A stretch of 64,000 nucleotides of DNA. It comes from Streptomyces sp. CB00455. Its GTDB lineage: Bacteria > Actinomycetota > Actinomycetes > Streptomycetales > Streptomycetaceae. Every line of letters begins with the position of its first letter. Positions within the stretch are counted from its first letter, which is position 1. Positions 7,969 through 16,598 of the stretch are shown here, in pieces. The DNA lies in the NCBI RefSeq assembly GCF_001905445.1, contig NZ_LIVQ01000001.1:310001-374000 (forward strand). The letters are read 5' to 3'. The position numbers were made by a program, and so were the translations under genes. Below the pieces are notes generated by a model, which searched no databases, was not told where the DNA came from, and worked only from the letters and a program-made list of their open reading frames with translations.

Positions 7969-8688
7969 ATGTCCGTCCTGCGCCACGACGCCCTGTCCGC
8001 CGCCTTCGACCATGCCGCGACCCGGTACGACCTCATGGTCGCCGCGAGTCCCGGGTACCACGGGCACCTGCGCCGCTCGGCACGCCGGCTCGGGCTGCCG
8101 GACGAAGGGCGCGGCGCCCACGTGCTCGACCTCGGCTGCGGCACGGGCGCGTCCACCGCCGCAGTGCTCGCCGCGGCCCGCCGGGCCCGGGTCACGGGCG
8201 TCGACGCCTCCCCGGGCATGCTGGAGCGGGCTGCGGCGAAGGACTGGCCGCCCGGCGTCGATTTCACCCGGGCCTGCGCGGACCGGCTCGCGGACGCCGG
8301 CGTCCACGGCCCCTTCGACGCCGTCTTCGCCGCCTACCTGCTGCGCAACGTCCCCGACCCCGACCGCACGCTGGCCTCGGTGCGGGAGGTCATGGCACCG
8401 GGCGCCCGCATCGCGGTGCACGAGTACACCCTGGGCGGCCGGCGGGTGGACCGGGCGCTGTGGACGGCCGTGTGCAAGTCCGTGATCATGCCCCTGGGCC
8501 GGGTGGGCGGCGACGCCGGCCTCTACGAGCACCTGTGGCGCAGCGTCCTGGACTTCGACACGGCCGGTGCCTTCGCGGCCCGGATGCGCAGAGCGGGCTT
8601 CGTGGACGTGCGGGTGCTGCCGCTGCCCGGCTGGCAGTGGGGCATCACCCACACCTTCGTCGCGCGGGCACCGGGGGCGGCGGCGTGA
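7969..8688 (+). CDS. crtT: SAM-dependent methyltransferase of the carotenoid cluster (CrtT)
   Basis: 239 residues, class I methyltransferase. Motif I is VLDLGCGTGASTAAV at about 44-58, motif II GVDASPGMLERA, and the post-motif region FDAVFAAYLLRNVPDPDRTL. A homologue of this type (crtT) sits between crtY and crtU in Streptomyces isorenieratene clusters; it is not required for isorenieratene itself as far as I know, and its substrate is unresolved. Translation is coupled to crtU through a GTGA overlap. Confidence 0.88.
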   Translation: MSVLRHDALSAAFDHAATRYDLMVAASPGYHGHLRRSARRLGLPDEGRGAHVLDLGCGTGASTAAVLAAARRARVTGVDASPGMLERAAAKDWPPGVDFTRACADRLADAGVHGPFDAVFAAYLLRNVPDPDRTLASVREVMAPGARIAVHEYTLGGRRVDRALWTAVCKSVIMPLGRVGGDAGLYEHLWRSVLDFDTAGAFAARMRRAGFVDVRVLPLPGWQWGITHTFVARAPGAAA

Positions 8689-10229
8689 GCGCGCCGGCCC
8701 GGTACCCGGGCAGGGACCGGCTGGCCCGGCGCGTGGCCGGGCACGCGGGACGGCCGCGGATCCTGGGGCCGGCTCCCCGCGTGGCCGTGGTGGGCGGCGG
8801 GATCGCGGGCCTCGCGGCGGCCACCGCACTGGCCGAGCGCGGGGTGCGGGTGACGCTCTACGAACGGGACCAGCAGCTGGGAGGCCGACTGGCCGGCTGG
8901 CAGACGGTGTTGGCGGACGGGTCGACGGCGACGATGAGCCGCGGGTTCCACGCCTTCTTCCGCCAGTACTACAACCTGCGGGCGCTGCTGCGTCGCACCG
9001 ACCCGGGCCTGCACGCCCTGACCGGGCTGCCGGACTATCCGCTGCGGCACCGGGCGGGCCACCAGGACGGTTTCGCGCGCGTACCGCGCACGCCGCCGCT
9101 CAGCGCCATCGGCTTCGTCGCGCGCAGTCCGTCCTTCGGCTGGGGCGACCTGGCGCGGATGAACCCGCGCGCCGCGCTCCCCCTGCTCGACGTGAGCGTG
9201 CCGGGCGTCTACGAGGCGCTCGACGAGGTCAGCGCCACCGACTTCCTGGCGGCCATCCGCTTCCCGCAGGCCGCGCACCACTTGGCCTTCGAGGTGTTCT
9301 CCCGCAGCTTCTTCGCCGACCCCGCGACGCTGTCGGCGGCCGAGCTGGTGCTCATGTTCCACATCTACTTCCTCGGCTCCAGCGAGGGCCTCCTCTTCGA
9401 CGTCCCGCGCGAGCCCTTCCCGCAGGCGCTGTGGGACCCCCTCTCCCGCCATCTGCGCGCGCTGGGCGCGCGCGTGCGCACCGGGACCGCCGTACGGGAG
9501 GTACGCCCCGCGGGCGAGGACCTGATGGCCGTCGAGGCCGAGGGCGACCGTGAGGAGTTCGAGGCGGTCGTACTCGCTCTGGACACCGCGGGTCTGCGGG
9601 ACGTGGCAGCGGCCTCCCCGCAGCTGGTGGGAAGGGCGTGGCGGGCCCAGGTCGCGGCCCTGCGCACCGCGCCGCCGTTCCTCGTGTCGCGGTTGTGGCT
9701 GGACGGCCCGGTGGCGGCCGAGCGCCAGGGCTTCCTCGGTACGAGCGGATTCGGTGACCTCGACAACGTCAGCGTCCTGGACCGGTGGGAGGGCGAGGCC
9801 CACCGGTGGGCGCTGCGCACGGGTGGGTCCGTGGTGGAGCTGCACGCCTACGCGGTCGACCCGTCGGCGCGGCGCGAGGAGGTCCAGGCGCGGGTGGTGC
9901 GCCAGCTGCACGAGGTGTATCCGGAGACCGCCCACGCCGCGGTCGTCGATGCCCGGCACGAGTGGCGGGCCGACTGTCCCCTCTTCGCCGTCGGGAGCTA
10001 CTGCGGGCGGCCCTCGGTGAGTACGGGCGACCACCGGGTCGTGGTCGCGGGTGACATGGTGCGTACGGGGCTTCCCGTGGCATTGATGGAGCGCGCCGCC
10101 ACCAGTGGTTTCATGGCGGCGAACGTTCTGCTCGAACGGTGGGGCGTGCGCGGCGAGACGCTGTGGACGGTGCCGCTGCGCGGGCGTTCGGCGGCCGCGC
10201 GGACCCTTGCGGGCCTCGGGCGGCGGTGA
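8685..10229 (+). CDS. crtU: Beta-carotene desaturase/methyltransferase (isorenieratene synthase)
   Basis: 514 residues from the GTG overlapping the crtT stop. The FAD-binding motif VAVVGGGIAGLAAATALAER is at about 28-47 and is followed by VTLYERDQQLGGRLAGWQT. The conserved C-terminal flavin segment GDHRVVVAGDMVRTGLPVALMERA is near 447-470. CrtU converts the beta-ionone rings of beta-carotene to 1,2,5-trimethylphenyl rings by desaturation with methyl migration, giving isorenieratene. It is the last gene of the rightward crt operon and converges on crtV. Confidence 0.92.
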   Translation: MSAPARYPGRDRLARRVAGHAGRPRILGPAPRVAVVGGGIAGLAAATALAERGVRVTLYERDQQLGGRLAGWQTVLADGSTATMSRGFHAFFRQYYNLRALLRRTDPGLHALTGLPDYPLRHRAGHQDGFARVPRTPPLSAIGFVARSPSFGWGDLARMNPRAALPLLDVSVPGVYEALDEVSATDFLAAIRFPQAAHHLAFEVFSRSFFADPATLSAAELVLMFHIYFLGSSEGLLFDVPREPFPQALWDPLSRHLRALGARVRTGTAVREVRPAGEDLMAVEAEGDREEFEAVVLALDTAGLRDVAAASPQLVGRAWRAQVAALRTAPPFLVSRLWLDGPVAAERQGFLGTSGFGDLDNVSVLDRWEGEAHRWALRTGGSVVELHAYAVDPSARREEVQARVVRQLHEVYPETAHAAVVDARHEWRADCPLFAVGSYCGRPSVSTGDHRVVVAGDMVRTGLPVALMERAATSGFMAANVLLERWGVRGETLWTVPLRGRSAAARTLAGLGRR

Positions 10230-10239
10230 CGCCACCCGC

Positions 10240-10271
10240 GGCCCCGGACCCCCGATGAGGTCGAGGGGGCC
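10240..10271. terminator. Possible bidirectional terminator between crtU and crtV
   Basis: GGCCCC (10240-10245) pairs with GGGGCC (10266-10271), with an inner CCCCC/GGGGG alternative. It sits in the 65-bp gap between convergent genes. No U-run. Confidence 0.35.
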
Positions 10272-10294
10272 ACGGGCCGGCTGCCTTGCCGGAC

Positions 10295-11311
10295 TCAGCC
10301 GGGGAAGCGGCCCGCGCTGCGCAGCTGCCAGCGCCTCTCCGCGTAGGCCAGGTCGTCCTTCCACAGCCGGCCCGCGGCGTGCCGCATGAGGGGGCGCAGG
10401 AGGGGCGCCGCCGTGCGGGCGAGGGCGAAGCCGGGGCGGTCCGAGGCGGCGATGACCGCCTCGGTCACGCGGGTGCGGGGGCGGCCGTCGCGTGCCGTGC
10501 CCAGGGGCGTGGCGTGGGTTTCCACGACCGAGCCCCGGCCCTCGCCTTCGGTGATGCGCATGACGACGGTGCGGGGTCCCGGCGCGGTGAATTCGGCGAT
10601 GACGGGCACCACGACACGGCGGGCCAGTGTGAAGGAGACGCGCACGGTGAAGGCATCGTGGTCCGGGGTGCCGGGGGTGCCGGCGGCCTGGTCCAGCACG
10701 GTCAGGTCGGCGAAGGAGTAGGGGTGGAACCAGGCCCCGTGCCAGGGGTCGAGGCGGTTGGCGATGATGTCCTGCGGCTCGCAGACACCGGTGCCGGTGT
10801 AGACGGCGGTGACGGCGGTCGCGGCGGGCGGGCGCCGGGGCACGGGCGGGGTGTCGGTGGGTTCCGCCCCGCCGCGGTCGTCCAGCCGTACCCAGGCGAG
10901 CACCCCGTCGTCGTGGGCGGGAAGGGGGCTCCAGCCGGCGAAGGGCGCGCCGTCCAGGGCGAGTCCGTGCCAGTGGCAGACCAGGGTGCCGCAGCGGACG
11001 GGTGAGCGGGCCAGGGGGGCGCCGAGGTGGGGGCAGGCGCCCGGGCCGGCGACGAGGCCGCCCTCGGCGTCGCGCCAGGCAACGACCTCGGTGCCGTCGA
11101 CGGTACGGCCGTAGGCCGCGTCGGGTCGTACGTCGCGGCTGGGGCCCAGGACGTACCAGTTGCCGGCGGGACGGGCCTGCGCCCGCTTGAGGGCTGCGTC
11201 GATCACGCGCGGCGCCGCATCCCGCCACGTCGGCTCCTGCTCGTGCCAGGCGACCGGTTTGCGCCGAAGGGAGAGCGGGAAGCGTTTGCGGCTGCGCCCG
11301 GTCGTGTTCAT
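10295..11311 (-). CDS. crtV: Rieske-domain protein of the carotenoid cluster (CrtV position, DUF5914-like)
   Basis: 338 residues. The N-terminal Rieske [2Fe-2S] domain is at about 50-135 with ligands C93-P-H95 (CPHLGAPL) and C112-H-W-H115 (CHWHGL). It is followed by a C-terminal domain with [20 protein letters not shown]. This gene is in the place called crtV in Streptomyces crtEIBV operons; older annotations call CrtV a methylesterase, which the Rieske motif does not support. A redox role in carotenoid modification is plausible but unproven. The start overlaps the crtB stop (ATGA). It is the last gene of the leftward operon. Confidence 0.85.
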   Translation of the reverse strand: MNTTGRSRKRFPLSLRRKPVAWHEQEPTWRDAAPRVIDAALKRAQARPAGNWYVLGPSRDVRPDAAYGRTVDGTEVVAWRDAEGGLVAGPGACPHLGAPLARSPVRCGTLVCHWHGLALDGAPFAGWSPLPAHDDGVLAWVRLDDRGGAEPTDTPPVPRRPPAATAVTAVYTGTGVCEPQDIIANRLDPWHGAWFHPYSFADLTVLDQAAGTPGTPDHDAFTVRVSFTLARRVVVPVIAEFTAPGPRTVVMRITEGEGRGSVVETHATPLGTARDGRPRTRVTEAVIAASDRPGFALARTAAPLLRPLMRHAAGRLWKDDLAYAERRWQLRSAGRFPG

Positions 11312-12354
11312 CGTGCCTGCTCGGTGGGGAGGGGGTCCGACGGAAAGGTCGATACCGCCGGGCTCGGAGAGGGCGAGGCGCGCACCGGGGTCGGGGTCGG
11401 GGTCGGGGTCGGGACGGGGAGGGTGGCCGTCAGGCGTGCCGCGGTGATCCTCGCGAGCCCGGCCGCCGCCACGGCTGCCCTGCGGCGCAGCGACACGGTG
11501 GAGCGCCGGTGCACGCTGGCGTACCCGTCGCGGGCGATCGCGCCGAGGATGTCGCCGTAGAGCACGAAGGCGGTGCGGACGCACGGCCGGGAGACCGGTT
11601 CCAGCATGTCCAGCCCCGGTCGCGCCTTCTCGTAGAACGACCGGGTCACCGCGGCCGCGGAGCGCAGGGCGCGGGTGATGCGCGGATCGCGCCGACCGGT
11701 CCCCCTGGACCAGTGCAGCAGGTCCCGGTCCACGCCCTCGGCCGCCAGCAGGTCCGCGGGGAGGTAGACGCGGCCGCGGTCCAGATCCTCCCCCACGTCG
11801 CGCAGGAAGTTGGTCAGCTGGAAGGCCTCTCCGAGTGCCGCGGCGTGCGGGGCGGCTTCTTCCCGTGGGGTGGTGTGGCCGAGGACGGGGAGCATCTGCA
11901 GTCCGATGACGGCCGCGGAGCCGTGCATGTACGAACGCAGCGCGTCCAGGGTGGGGTAGTCGGTGACGGTGAGATCGCTGCGCATCGAGGTGAGGAAGTC
12001 GTCGAAGTGACGGTAGGGGATCCGGTAGCGGTGTGCGGTGTGGGCCACCGCGGCGACGACCGGGTGGCTGCTGTCGCCGCCGTTCATGGCGGAGCCGAGG
12101 TCCTGGGAAAGCTGTCGCAGCCGTTGGGCGCGGACGGGCTGCGGGGTGTCGGTGCCGAGGTCGTCGACGATGTCGTCGGCCAGGCGGGCGAAACCGTACA
12201 GGGCGTGGACCGCGGGGCGCCGGCCGGCGGGCAGGAGCCGGGTGGCGAGGAAGTACGTCTTGCCGTGGGCTGCGTTGAGGCGGCGGCATCGTGCGAAGGC
12301 CTGGCGCAGGCGCGGATCGGTGATGGCGGCGGCGTCCAGCTCGCGTCGCGTCAT
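11308..12354 (-). CDS. crtB: Phytoene synthase
   Basis: 348 residues. Squalene/phytoene synthase signatures are visible: [13 protein letters not shown] (first Asp-rich motif, about 47-59), [10 protein letters not shown] and [21 protein letters not shown] (second Asp-rich motif, about 165-185). It condenses two GGPP molecules to phytoene. The C-terminus carries a low-complexity Pro/Thr stretch ([20 protein letters not shown]) absent from most CrtB proteins. Start and stop overlap crtI and crtV by ATGA, so translation is coupled. Confidence 0.95.
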   Translation of the reverse strand: MTRRELDAAAITDPRLRQAFARCRRLNAAHGKTYFLATRLLPAGRRPAVHALYGFARLADDIVDDLGTDTPQPVRAQRLRQLSQDLGSAMNGGDSSHPVVAAVAHTAHRYRIPYRHFDDFLTSMRSDLTVTDYPTLDALRSYMHGSAAVIGLQMLPVLGHTTPREEAAPHAAALGEAFQLTNFLRDVGEDLDRGRVYLPADLLAAEGVDRDLLHWSRGTGRRDPRITRALRSAAAVTRSFYEKARPGLDMLEPVSRPCVRTAFVLYGDILGAIARDGYASVHRRSTVSLRRRAAVAAAGLARITAARLTATLPVPTPTPTPTPVRASPSPSPAVSTFPSDPLPTEQAR

Positions 12355-13895
12355 GGAGCGGTGCCTTTCGTCGCCGCGGTGCCGCGGGAGCGTTCGGGGA
12401 AGGTGCGGGGCGGGGCGGGCAGACCGGTGATGCGGGCGGCGGCGAGTTTGCCGGAGATCAGCACGGTCGGCACGCCCACGCCCGGCGTCGTCCCGCATCC
12501 GGCGAGGACGGCGTTGGAGGCCCCGCGGACGAGGTTGCGGGGGCGGAAGGGGCCGGTCTGGGGGAAGGTGTGGGCCACCGAGAAGGGGGTGCCGGCGGCA
12601 TGACCCTGTGAGGTCCAGTCGGCGGGTGTGACGAGGACTTCGTGTTCGATGGCGTCCGCGAACCCGGTCAGGCCCCGTCGCTCCAGTTCGCGCAACAGGC
12701 TGTCCCGGTAGCGGGGTCCGAGGTCGGACCAGGCCGCTGCGCGGGGCCCGATCGCCGTATTGGGGCAGGGCGCGAGGACGTAGTGCGTGTGCCTGCCGGC
12801 CGGAGCCAGGCCCGGGTCGGTCGTCGTCGGCCGGGTGATCAGGAGGGAGGGGTCGCTCATCAGCCGTCCGTCGCGGGTCAGCTCGCGGAAGGTCTCCTTC
12901 CAGGCGGAACCGAAGGAGATGGTGTGGTGGCCCAGTTCCGGCCAGGTGCGGTCGGTGCCGGCGTGGAGCACCACGGCCGAGGGCGAGTGGCGCAGGGCGA
13001 GCGGGCGGCGGGGGCGGGCGCCCAGCAGTCCGTAGGACAGCGGCAGATCGGGCGTCAGGACCACGGCGTCGCAGGCGATGCGCTGCCGGTCGGTGACGAC
13101 CGCGGTGACCCGTTCGCCGGTCCGCTCCAGGCGGGTGACTTCCTGCCCGTACAGGAGGTCGGCGCCGGCTGCGGACGCGGCCTGCGACATCGCGGCGGGC
13201 ACCGCGTGCATGCCGCCTTCGGGGAAGTGGACGCCGGCGATGGTGTCCATGTAGGCGATGACCGCGTAGGCGGCCAGGGCCCGGGCCGGTGGAACGCCCG
13301 CGTAGAGGGCCTGGAAGGAGAAGACCCTTTGCAGGCGCTCGTCCTTGAGGAACCGGCCGATCGCGGGCTGGAGGCGGCCGAAACCTCCCAGCGCCGCCAG
13401 CCGTGCCAGATCGGGGTGGAACAGTTGCAGCGGGGAATCGAAGTTCGTGTCGATGAACCGGCCCATCTGGGCCTGGTAGAGGTCCTGCAGCCATTGCCGC
13501 AGGCGCCGGTAGCCGAGGGCTTCGCGTCCTCCCGCGAAGCGTTCGACCTCGGCTTCCATCGCCTCTGCGGCGGTGTGGACCCGGATGCTGCTGCCGTCGG
13601 CGAAGCGGGCGTGGTAAGCGGGATGGAGGGGGTGCAGCGTCAGCAGGTCGGACATCTTGCGGCCGACGGCCGCGAAGGCGTCCTCCAGCAGGTGGGGCAT
13701 GGTCAGGACGGTGGGCCCGGTGTCGAAGCGGTAGCCCCCCGTCTCGATGAGGCCCGCCCTGCCGCCGGGAACCGCAGCACGTTCCACGACGGTGACCCTG
13801 CGGCCCGCACCGAGGAGGTGCAGGGCTGCCGAGAGACCGGCGAGTCCCGCCCCGACGACCACCACGTGATCGGACCGCCCGGGAAGTGTCCTCAC
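12351..13895 (-). CDS. crtI: Phytoene desaturase
   Basis: 514 residues from the GTG at 13895, which overlaps the crtE TGA (GTGA) and has GGGGGAG upstream. The dinucleotide motif [19 protein letters not shown] is at about 10-28, then [13 protein letters not shown] and [10 protein letters not shown]. The C-terminal FAD segment is [21 protein letters not shown]. CrtI performs the four desaturations from phytoene to lycopene. Coupled to crtB by an ATGA overlap. Confidence 0.95.
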   Translation of the reverse strand: MRTLPGRSDHVVVVGAGLAGLSAALHLLGAGRRVTVVERAAVPGGRAGLIETGGYRFDTGPTVLTMPHLLEDAFAAVGRKMSDLLTLHPLHPAYHARFADGSSIRVHTAAEAMEAEVERFAGGREALGYRRLRQWLQDLYQAQMGRFIDTNFDSPLQLFHPDLARLAALGGFGRLQPAIGRFLKDERLQRVFSFQALYAGVPPARALAAYAVIAYMDTIAGVHFPEGGMHAVPAAMSQAASAAGADLLYGQEVTRLERTGERVTAVVTDRQRIACDAVVLTPDLPLSYGLLGARPRRPLALRHSPSAVVLHAGTDRTWPELGHHTISFGSAWKETFRELTRDGRLMSDPSLLITRPTTTDPGLAPAGRHTHYVLAPCPNTAIGPRAAAWSDLGPRYRDSLLRELERRGLTGFADAIEHEVLVTPADWTSQGHAAGTPFSVAHTFPQTGPFRPRNLVRGASNAVLAGCGTTPGVGVPTVLISGKLAAARITGLPAPPRTFPERSRGTAATKGTAP

Positions 13896-15163
13896 TGCGT
13901 CTCCCCCGCCCACGGCGTCCGTGCGCTGCTCCGGCCGGCTCTCCCCTCGGGCCGCCGGCCGGCTCTCTCGGCAGTGCCCGGGCCAGTCGGTGCCGGCGCG
14001 GCATCCGGTGGAGCGGCCGCCCGGCGCATCAGCTCGGCCAGCCTTCCGGCCGCCGGCTGGAGCAGCGTGACGCCGACGGCCGCGAGGTGGTGCTCGGATT
14101 CCTCCACCAGACGCGCGATGCGCCGCTCGACCCGGGCCGGCGCACCGGTCGCGACGAGCGCTTCCCGTACGGCGGCCAGGGACTCCTCGGACAGGGGCAC
14201 ATCGCCGCGGACGTCGTCCAGCAGGCCGGAGATCCGGGCGTTGCCCAGGGCGCGGGCACGGGCACGGGCCACCGACAGCAGATAGGTGGGCTTCCCGAAG
14301 CGGAGGTCGTCCCCCGACGGTTTCCCCGTGACCTCGGGATCACCGAACGCGCCGAGGAGGTCGTCACGCAGTTGGAAGGCGATCCCCGCACACCTGCCGG
14401 CCGCGGTCAGGGCCTGCACGGTGACGGGGTCGGCGCCCGCGAGGGCGGCGCCGAGGGCCAGCGGCCGCTCGACGGTGTAGCGGGCCGTCTTCAGGCACAC
14501 CGTGCGGATGGCCTGGACGACGGAGTGCGAGGCGGTGGCCTCCCCGTGGAGGTCGAGGTACTGGCCGGCGACCATCTCGGTCCGCATGTCCCGCCAGATC
14601 CGCAGCACGTCGGCGCGGACGGACGGCGTGAGGTCGAGGGCGGCCACCAGGTCGTCGGCCCAGGACAGTGCGAGGTCGCCGGCAAGGACGGCCGCCGATG
14701 ACGCGAAGGCCGGTCCCGCGGACGGCGCCGTCCGCGCCGCCACCGGATACTGCAGTGCGATCTGGGTGTGCAGGGAGGGCCGGCCCCGCCGCACGGCCGA
14801 ACGGTCCATGACGTCGTCATGGACCAGCGCACAGCTCTGGATGAGTTCGAGGGCGGCTGCGGCGTGCAGGGCGGGAAGCGTGTGCCGTTCGGCGTCGCTG
14901 CAGGCCCGCATCGCCCACCACAGGAACTGCGGGCGGATGCGGGAGCCGCCGCTCAGGGTGAAGGACGCGAGCCGTTGCGCGATGTCGGCGGCGAACACCG
15001 GGTCCAGCTCGGCGCATTGTCCGACCCGTTCGGCCAGCGCGTCCTGCAGCGCGGCGTTCACCGCCGCGGGCACGTCCGCGTCCACGGCGGCGCTGCCCGT
15101 CAGGTGATCCCTCGGCAGCTGCGGTGGTCCGAAGGGCTGACGAGCAACCGACTTCGCGTGCAT
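13892..15163 (-). CDS. crtE: Geranylgeranyl diphosphate synthase
   Basis: 423 residues. The first Asp-rich motif is LVHDDVMD with D116, D117, D120; the second region is [12 protein letters not shown] near 255. A GGxRIRP-like segment ([12 protein letters not shown]) is at about 72-83. Makes C20 GGPP for carotenoids. GGAGG lies five bases before the ATG. The last 45 residues are Arg/Ala/Pro rich and unlike the catalytic domain. It is the first gene of crtE-I-B-V, so the operon promoter should be in the 160 bp to its right. Confidence 0.94.
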   Translation of the reverse strand: MHAKSVARQPFGPPQLPRDHLTGSAAVDADVPAAVNAALQDALAERVGQCAELDPVFAADIAQRLASFTLSGGSRIRPQFLWWAMRACSDAERHTLPALHAAAALELIQSCALVHDDVMDRSAVRRGRPSLHTQIALQYPVAARTAPSAGPAFASSAAVLAGDLALSWADDLVAALDLTPSVRADVLRIWRDMRTEMVAGQYLDLHGEATASHSVVQAIRTVCLKTARYTVERPLALGAALAGADPVTVQALTAAGRCAGIAFQLRDDLLGAFGDPEVTGKPSGDDLRFGKPTYLLSVARARARALGNARISGLLDDVRGDVPLSEESLAAVREALVATGAPARVERRIARLVEESEHHLAAVGVTLLQPAAGRLAELMRRAAAPPDAAPAPTGPGTAERAGRRPEGRAGRSSARTPWAGETQ

Positions 15164-15323
15164 CCAGTCCTCCGTGTCGTGAAGTGGTGCCGCCCTTGCT
15201 TACGCGCTCACCGCACAGACGGATGCACCTGTGCCCCCGCGGATCCGCGGGACGGCGGCCGCGCGTGGGGCTCCGCACGGCAGCCGGCCCCGGGCATGGG
15301 TCCGGCCACGGCGCGCGCCTGCA

Positions 15324-15749
15324 TCATGTGCCGCCTTCGGCCGCCTCCACGGCCGTCTTGATGCCGCGCAGGGTTTGCGCCAGGCCCTCGTCCACCCGGT
15401 CGCCTTCGACGCGCTCGGTGTGCAGTTCGACCGAGAGCCGTGAGTGGTGCGCGTCGTCACCGGCGGCGACGTGCAACCGGCCGCGGTAGTCGTGCGGGCC
15501 GGGTGCGCCCCACTCCAGCGACCGGCCTTCCTCGACGACCCGGATCCACGCCTCGCTCCGGACGTCCTGCTCCGGCTCACCGGCCGGTTCGATGTGCGCG
15601 GTGACGGTGACCTGGTCGCCGTCATGCGGTTGCGCGGAGGTCAGACGCGGCATGTAGGCGGGAAGGTTCTGCACGTCGGCGAGGTAGCTGAAGAGCCGCC
15701 CTGGCGGAACTGCCACGCTGATCGATGTGTCGTAGTCACCCATGGGCAT
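15324..15749 (-). CDS. SRPBCC-family protein
   Basis: 141 residues from the ATG at 15749 (a second ATG is at 15743). START-like SRPBCC fold: DTSISVAVPPGRLFSYLADV, then LPAYMPRLTSAQ, an antiparallel sheet (DYRGRLHVAAGDD) and a long C-terminal helix (LAQTLRGIKTAVEAAE). Such cytoplasmic proteins bind hydrophobic ligands. It lies upstream of crtE on the same strand with 160 bp between, so co-transcription is possible but not shown. Confidence 0.8.
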   Translation of the reverse strand: MPMGDYDTSISVAVPPGRLFSYLADVQNLPAYMPRLTSAQPHDGDQVTVTAHIEPAGEPEQDVRSEAWIRVVEEGRSLEWGAPGPHDYRGRLHVAAGDDAHHSRLSVELHTERVEGDRVDEGLAQTLRGIKTAVEAAEGGT

Positions 15750-16010
15750 TCCGCTACCCCACCACCTATCGAGCAAAACGGCGCAAAAGGGTACACGCGG
15801 TGCGTCATGACGGCGTGACGAGCGTGTTTCGGGGCCGGGTTCAGGGCGGAGGCGGCGCGGGAGGCACCCGCTGCGGGCGGGCGAAGTCAACCCGTGTGGC
15901 GGCGCGGCCCCGCAGGCTGCGCAGGGCCCGGACGGAAGGGCGCCCCGGCACCGATGCCGCCCCCGCCCCAGCGCCCGGCCCCCCGGCCCCGCCCGGGCTA
16001 CCGTGGACGC

Positions 16011-16511
16011 ATGCGGCTTCTGCTGACCTCCGACACGCATGTGCCCGCCCGCGCGCGACGCCTCCCCGAAGCCCTCCTGGCCGGCATCGACGCCGCCGAC
16101 GCGGTGATCCACGCGGGAGACTGGATCGACGAGGCCACGCTGGACCTGCTGGAGTCCAGATCCCGCCGGCTGATCGGCGTGTACGGCAACAACGACGGCC
16201 CGTCACTTCGCCGAAGGCTCCCCGAGATCGCCCGCGCCGAGCTGGCCGGGGTGCGCTTCGGCGTCGTGCACGAGACCGGACCGGCCACCGGGCGCGAGGG
16301 ACGCTGCGCCGCGCGCTTCCCCGACCTGGACGTCCTGGTCTTCGGGCACAGCCACATCCCCTGGGACACGGCGGCCGGGAACCTGCGCCTGCTCAACCCG
16401 GGCTCCCCCACGGACCGCAGGCGCCAACCCTTCTGCTCCTTCATGACCCTGACGGCCTCGGACGGGGCGGTCCACGACGTCGTCCTGCACCGGCTCCCCC
16501 CGAAACGGTGA
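16011..16511 (+). CDS. YfcE/MJ0936-type metallophosphoesterase
   Basis: 166 residues. Calcineurin-like motifs are in order: LLLTSDTHVP (D-x-H, residues 7-9), HAGDWID (G-D), GNND and FGHSHIP (G-H-x-H), ending LLNPGSPTD. Predicted Mn-dependent phosphodiesterase of small size, cytoplasmic. The ATG appears leaderless: TACCGT ends six bases before it, as in many Streptomyces leaderless promoters, and no ribosome-binding site is visible. Converges on the channel gene across a hairpin. Confidence 0.88.
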   Translation: MRLLLTSDTHVPARARRLPEALLAGIDAADAVIHAGDWIDEATLDLLESRSRRLIGVYGNNDGPSLRRRLPEIARAELAGVRFGVVHETGPATGREGRCAARFPDLDVLVFGHSHIPWDTAAGNLRLLNPGSPTDRRRQPFCSFMTLTASDGAVHDVVLHRLPPKR

Positions 16512-16541
16512 CCGGACACCCGCTCTCGACCGTCGCACCGC

Positions 16542-16573
16542 CCCCGGCCCGACGGCCCGACGCGGGGCCGGGG
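16542..16573. terminator. Hairpin between convergent phosphoesterase and channel genes
   Basis: Nine-base perfect arms CCCCGGCCC (16542-16550) and GGGCCGGGG (16565-16573), loop 14 nt. Located in the convergent gap, so it could serve both directions. Confidence 0.5.
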
Positions 16574-16598
16574 CGCGCGCAGGACCCCGCGGTGCGGA

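Noticed and set aside
5956..8829. Very long open frame (957 codons) on the minus strand across crtY, crtT and part of crtU
   Set aside because: It is antisense to well-supported carotenoid genes and its translation is Arg/Gly/Pro-rich without domains, an artefact of high GC.
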